Assembly: GCA_964019425.1 (NCBI GenBank)
Contig: OZ025793.1
Coordinates: 434,001-498,000, forward strand
DNA length: 64,000 nucleotides
Origin: Flectonema sp. DT1601
Lineage: Eukaryota; Euglenozoa; Diplonemea; Diplonemida; Diplonemidae
Direction: 5' to 3'
Part shown: one piece after another, positions 61,827 through 64,000 of the stretch
Layout of the letters: each line of letters starts with the position of its first letter
How positions within the stretch are numbered: position 1 is the stretch's first letter
Made by a program: the position numbers and the translations under genes
Notes under the pieces: model-generated
Told to the model about the DNA's origin: nothing
Seen by the model: the letters and a program-made list of their open reading frames with translations, nothing else
Database searches by the model: none

Positions 61827-62534
61827 ATGGATTCGTCCAACTCATCCGTCTCAACCGCCGCTGATTCAGAACAGAACAATGTTACAATAGTCCAAAGTAG
61901 TTTGGAGGAGTTATTCAAGGCTATGCATGGTGGATGGTTTACCAAATGGGCTGACGAGCATCTCTCTGACGATGTTGTTTTTATAGAACTTGGCTTACTC
62001 GCAGAAGGCAACCGTACCTTCAACGGAAGACAAGAAATATGTGAATTCTATAACAAAGTTCTATCCACAGTGTGGGGGCTGCAATCAATGGTTTCCTGGA
62101 CACCAGAATGTGTCGTTGCTGGTTCTGAAAAGGGGCAGGTACAAGCAATCATGAGACAAGTTGTTGTTCAACCCGGAGACCAGGAGACAATAAAACGAAA
62201 GAGTTATGACTTTAATGTTAACAATGAAGGTAAGTTAACGTTTTTATGCTGTAAAATTTTAAATGTAGTTTCTGCAACGTTTCAACCTGCTAGTGCACCA
62301 GTTTTTGAACGTCCTTGTTGTCACAATGATTGGGATAGTATTCGTGTTAAGCGTAAACTTTGCCAACTCCGATGCAGGGTTTGTCTCTCTCAATGGAAGC
62401 TCCGCTCAGAGAATGTTCACCGATGCCCAGTTTTTGTTGAGCCTGGATGCAACGATCTCCAATGTGAACTTCTGCATATAAATAAAAAGAAACTTCGAGT
62501 AGCGATGCAATATGATCAGTCGTCTGAAACTTAA
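61827..62534 (+). CDS. NTF2/SnoaL-like protein with CCCH-type zinc finger, copy 1
   Basis: 235 residues. Residues ~20-150 have the helix-then-sheet pattern of NTF2/SnoaL folds (LEELFKAMHGGWFTKWADEHL to KSYDFNVNNEGKLTFLCC). The C-terminus (about 160-225) carries two Cys/His groups: CCHNDWDSIRVKRKLCQLRC-R-VC, then RCPVFVEPGC with NDLQCELLH, a C-x7-C-x4-C-x3-H finger. CCCH fingers in euglenozoans are mostly RNA-binding regulators of mRNA. A long T run (61773-61797) precedes it. A related gene follows at 63164. The RNA role is inferred from family, not seen. Confidence 0.82.
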   Translation: MDSSNSSVSTAADSEQNNVTIVQSSLEELFKAMHGGWFTKWADEHLSDDVVFIELGLLAEGNRTFNGRQEICEFYNKVLSTVWGLQSMVSWTPECVVAGSEKGQVQAIMRQVVVQPGDQETIKRKSYDFNVNNEGKLTFLCCKILNVVSATFQPASAPVFERPCCHNDWDSIRVKRKLCQLRCRVCLSQWKLRSENVHRCPVFVEPGCNDLQCELLHINKKKLRVAMQYDQSSET

Positions 62535-63163
62535 ATTCAAGTATCTGTGATCAGTGGCTCTTGATGTTGCTCATTCCTGTTGGTTGGGTATTTCGTGTAT
62601 TTATTACTTGTCCTTTTTTTTTATTCTTCTCACCAAATAAGGGACACCTACCTTGAAAAGATGCCAACTCTCAGTTGAATTCGGAGAAATCCTGTCCCGA
62701 AAAAAAACATCTATTTTTTGTATGCAATGCTAATCTTTATTCTTTTATTGTTATTTATTGATTGTGTTGCTCAAGTATTCCAGCACAAAGCAAACTCTCA
62801 GGGGGCTTTGTTGCTCTTTTTTTTTTCTTCTTCTTTTCTTATTTATTTTATTATAAATGGTCTCTGGATGGCGGTGGTTAGTTGCGATTTAGTCGTAACG
62901 TGTTTTCTTTTTTTTTCTTTTTTCTTTAGACGTGTCCCTCTCGCAAAGGGTGCAATCCGATGATTTTATTCATGTGATTAGTACGCTCGCTCTCATCTAT
63001 GTTCGGCCCCTTCCGTTTTTCTTACAATAATGGTACACAAAAGGAGAGAGTGAACATTCACTGTCTGGGAAGAATTAATTTTTATGTATGACAAAAAAAA
63101 AAAAAAAAAAAAAAGTAGTTTAAATTCTTATATTCTTTCAGGGTATTATCTGCCATTACAGCC
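62535..63163. other. Spacer between the zinc-finger paralogues
   Basis: About 630 bp with T tracts, an A run at 63091-63113 and TTCTTTCAG (AG at 63140-63141), the acceptor of the second copy. No gene is seen. Confidence 0.55.
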
Positions 63164-63835
63164 ATGGATTCCTCTCAGTCTTCGTTCTCGACTCTCTCAA
63201 CCGCAGTTGATGAGAGCATAACAACCGTTCAGCATATCCTCCAAGAGATGTTCAAGGCTATGCATGAAGGAACTTTTGCTAAATGGGCAGAAGACTACCT
63301 GACTGAAGATATCTTACTCGGTCAAGGAGGAGAGCAATCGAGAGGTCAATTAAAAGTGTGTGAGATGTACAACAAAGTACTCTTGACAGTCTGGGGGCTG
63401 CAGTCTAGAGTAACATGGTTACCAGAGAGCTTTAATGTTATTGGTACTAATAAGAATCGAGTTGATGCAGTTATGAAGCAAGTTGTTCAGCAACCGGGTG
63501 ATCGCGAAACTGTTAAGAGAAAGAAGTTTGAATTTGAGCTCAACGAGTGCGGGAAGCTATCAGTTCTGAATTGTATACTTTTGGATGTGATCTCAGCATC
63601 TGATCAATCAGCAAAACCTCCAGTCTTTAAACGTCCTTGTTGTCATAATGATTGGGATAGCATTCGAGTAAAGAGAAATCTGTGTCAGCTTCGCTGCAGA
63701 ATCTGTCTTTCTCAATGGAAGCTTCGCCCAGAAGATATCAATCGCTGTCCAGTCTTTGTTGAACCAGGATGTAAGAACTCTGAATGCGCTTTACTTCACA
63801 TCAACAGAAAGAAGCTTCGACTAGCGATGGTGTAA
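63164..63835 (+). CDS. NTF2/SnoaL-like protein with CCCH-type zinc finger, copy 2
   Basis: 223 residues, a clear paralogue of the gene at 61827. The N-terminal fold is shared (LQEMFKAMHEGTFAKWAEDY; MYNKVLLTVWGLQSRVTWLP), and the zinc-binding end is the best conserved part (PCCHNDWDSIRVKRNLCQLR; RCPVFVEPGC then KNSECALLHINRKKLR). It is 12 residues shorter, with a divergent Ser/Thr-rich N-terminus and no C-terminal tail. The divergence shows an old tandem duplication, unlike the homogenised protease array. The start follows the acceptor AG (63140-63141) by 22 bases. Confidence 0.82.
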   Translation: MDSSQSSFSTLSTAVDESITTVQHILQEMFKAMHEGTFAKWAEDYLTEDILLGQGGEQSRGQLKVCEMYNKVLLTVWGLQSRVTWLPESFNVIGTNKNRVDAVMKQVVQQPGDRETVKRKKFEFELNECGKLSVLNCILLDVISASDQSAKPPVFKRPCCHNDWDSIRVKRNLCQLRCRICLSQWKLRPEDINRCPVFVEPGCKNSECALLHINRKKLRLAMV

Positions 63836-64000
63836 ACAATTTCTGCTTATCATTACTTACGAAAGTCAAGTTTACCTTATTCTTCATTACTTTCTTACTA
63901 AAACGAGGATTCAATTAATTGCTTTTTGTTGAAAGATGACCGCATGATTGGATATTTTGTTGCCCCCTCGTCACAAGCCGCGTCGGCGCGACTGATCCTG

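Overview
The window looks like nuclear DNA of a euglenozoan protist, more likely a diplonemid than a kinetoplastid. Every credible protein gene outside the mobile cluster is on the + strand, head to tail, as in polycistronic units. Nearly all have a splice-acceptor AG, usually after a T- or pyrimidine-rich tract, a few to about 40 bases before the ATG, as expected for spliced-leader (SL) trans-splicing. A LINE copy carries TTTCTGTACTTTATTG, the 3' end of kinetoplastid/diplonemid spliced leaders as I recall it, just upstream of its first ORF. An LSU rRNA fragment resembles the euglenozoan type. Several genes also hold short GT-AG cis-introns, which argues against a typical kinetoplastid. The species is not identified.

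Layout. 0.3-7 kb: two genes of unknown function, a two-exon coiled-coil gene and a 58-residue two-exon gene. 7.3-15.8 kb: tandem array of five almost identical cathepsin L-like protease genes (period exactly 1603 bp) plus a sixth copy cut short and fused in frame to a small coiled-coil protein. 16.3-25 kb: SH3b/SAM protein, IQ-motif protein, cyclophilin 40, a choline-kinase-like probable pseudokinase and an unknown protein. 25-31.9 kb: gene-poor, rich in homopolymers. 32-48.5 kb: an eight-span membrane protein, a two-span membrane protein, kinesin-9, a flagellar-type protein with nine and a half 108-residue repeats, and an SLC12-like transporter with an N-terminal PDZ-like domain. 49.4-59 kb: tRNA-Ala on the - strand, then an ingi/I-like LINE (- strand) next to its 5' end. 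The LINE has a 2A motif, an in-frame UGA between ORF1 and ORF2, and a 1575-bp inverted-repeat element carrying a decayed LSU rRNA piece inserted in its reverse transcriptase. A GC-rich + strand ORF of unknown function follows. 59.8-63.8 kb: a DUF1749 hydrolase, two small membrane proteins and a tandem pair of NTF2-like/CCCH zinc-finger paralogues.

Several genes (kinesin-9, IQ protein, repeat protein with a PGPGAY motif, coiled-coil protein) fit a flagellate cell. The protease array suggests demand for high expression of a secreted or lysosomal protease. Exon joins were worked out by eye from reading frame and splice consensus; no alignment or database search was run.
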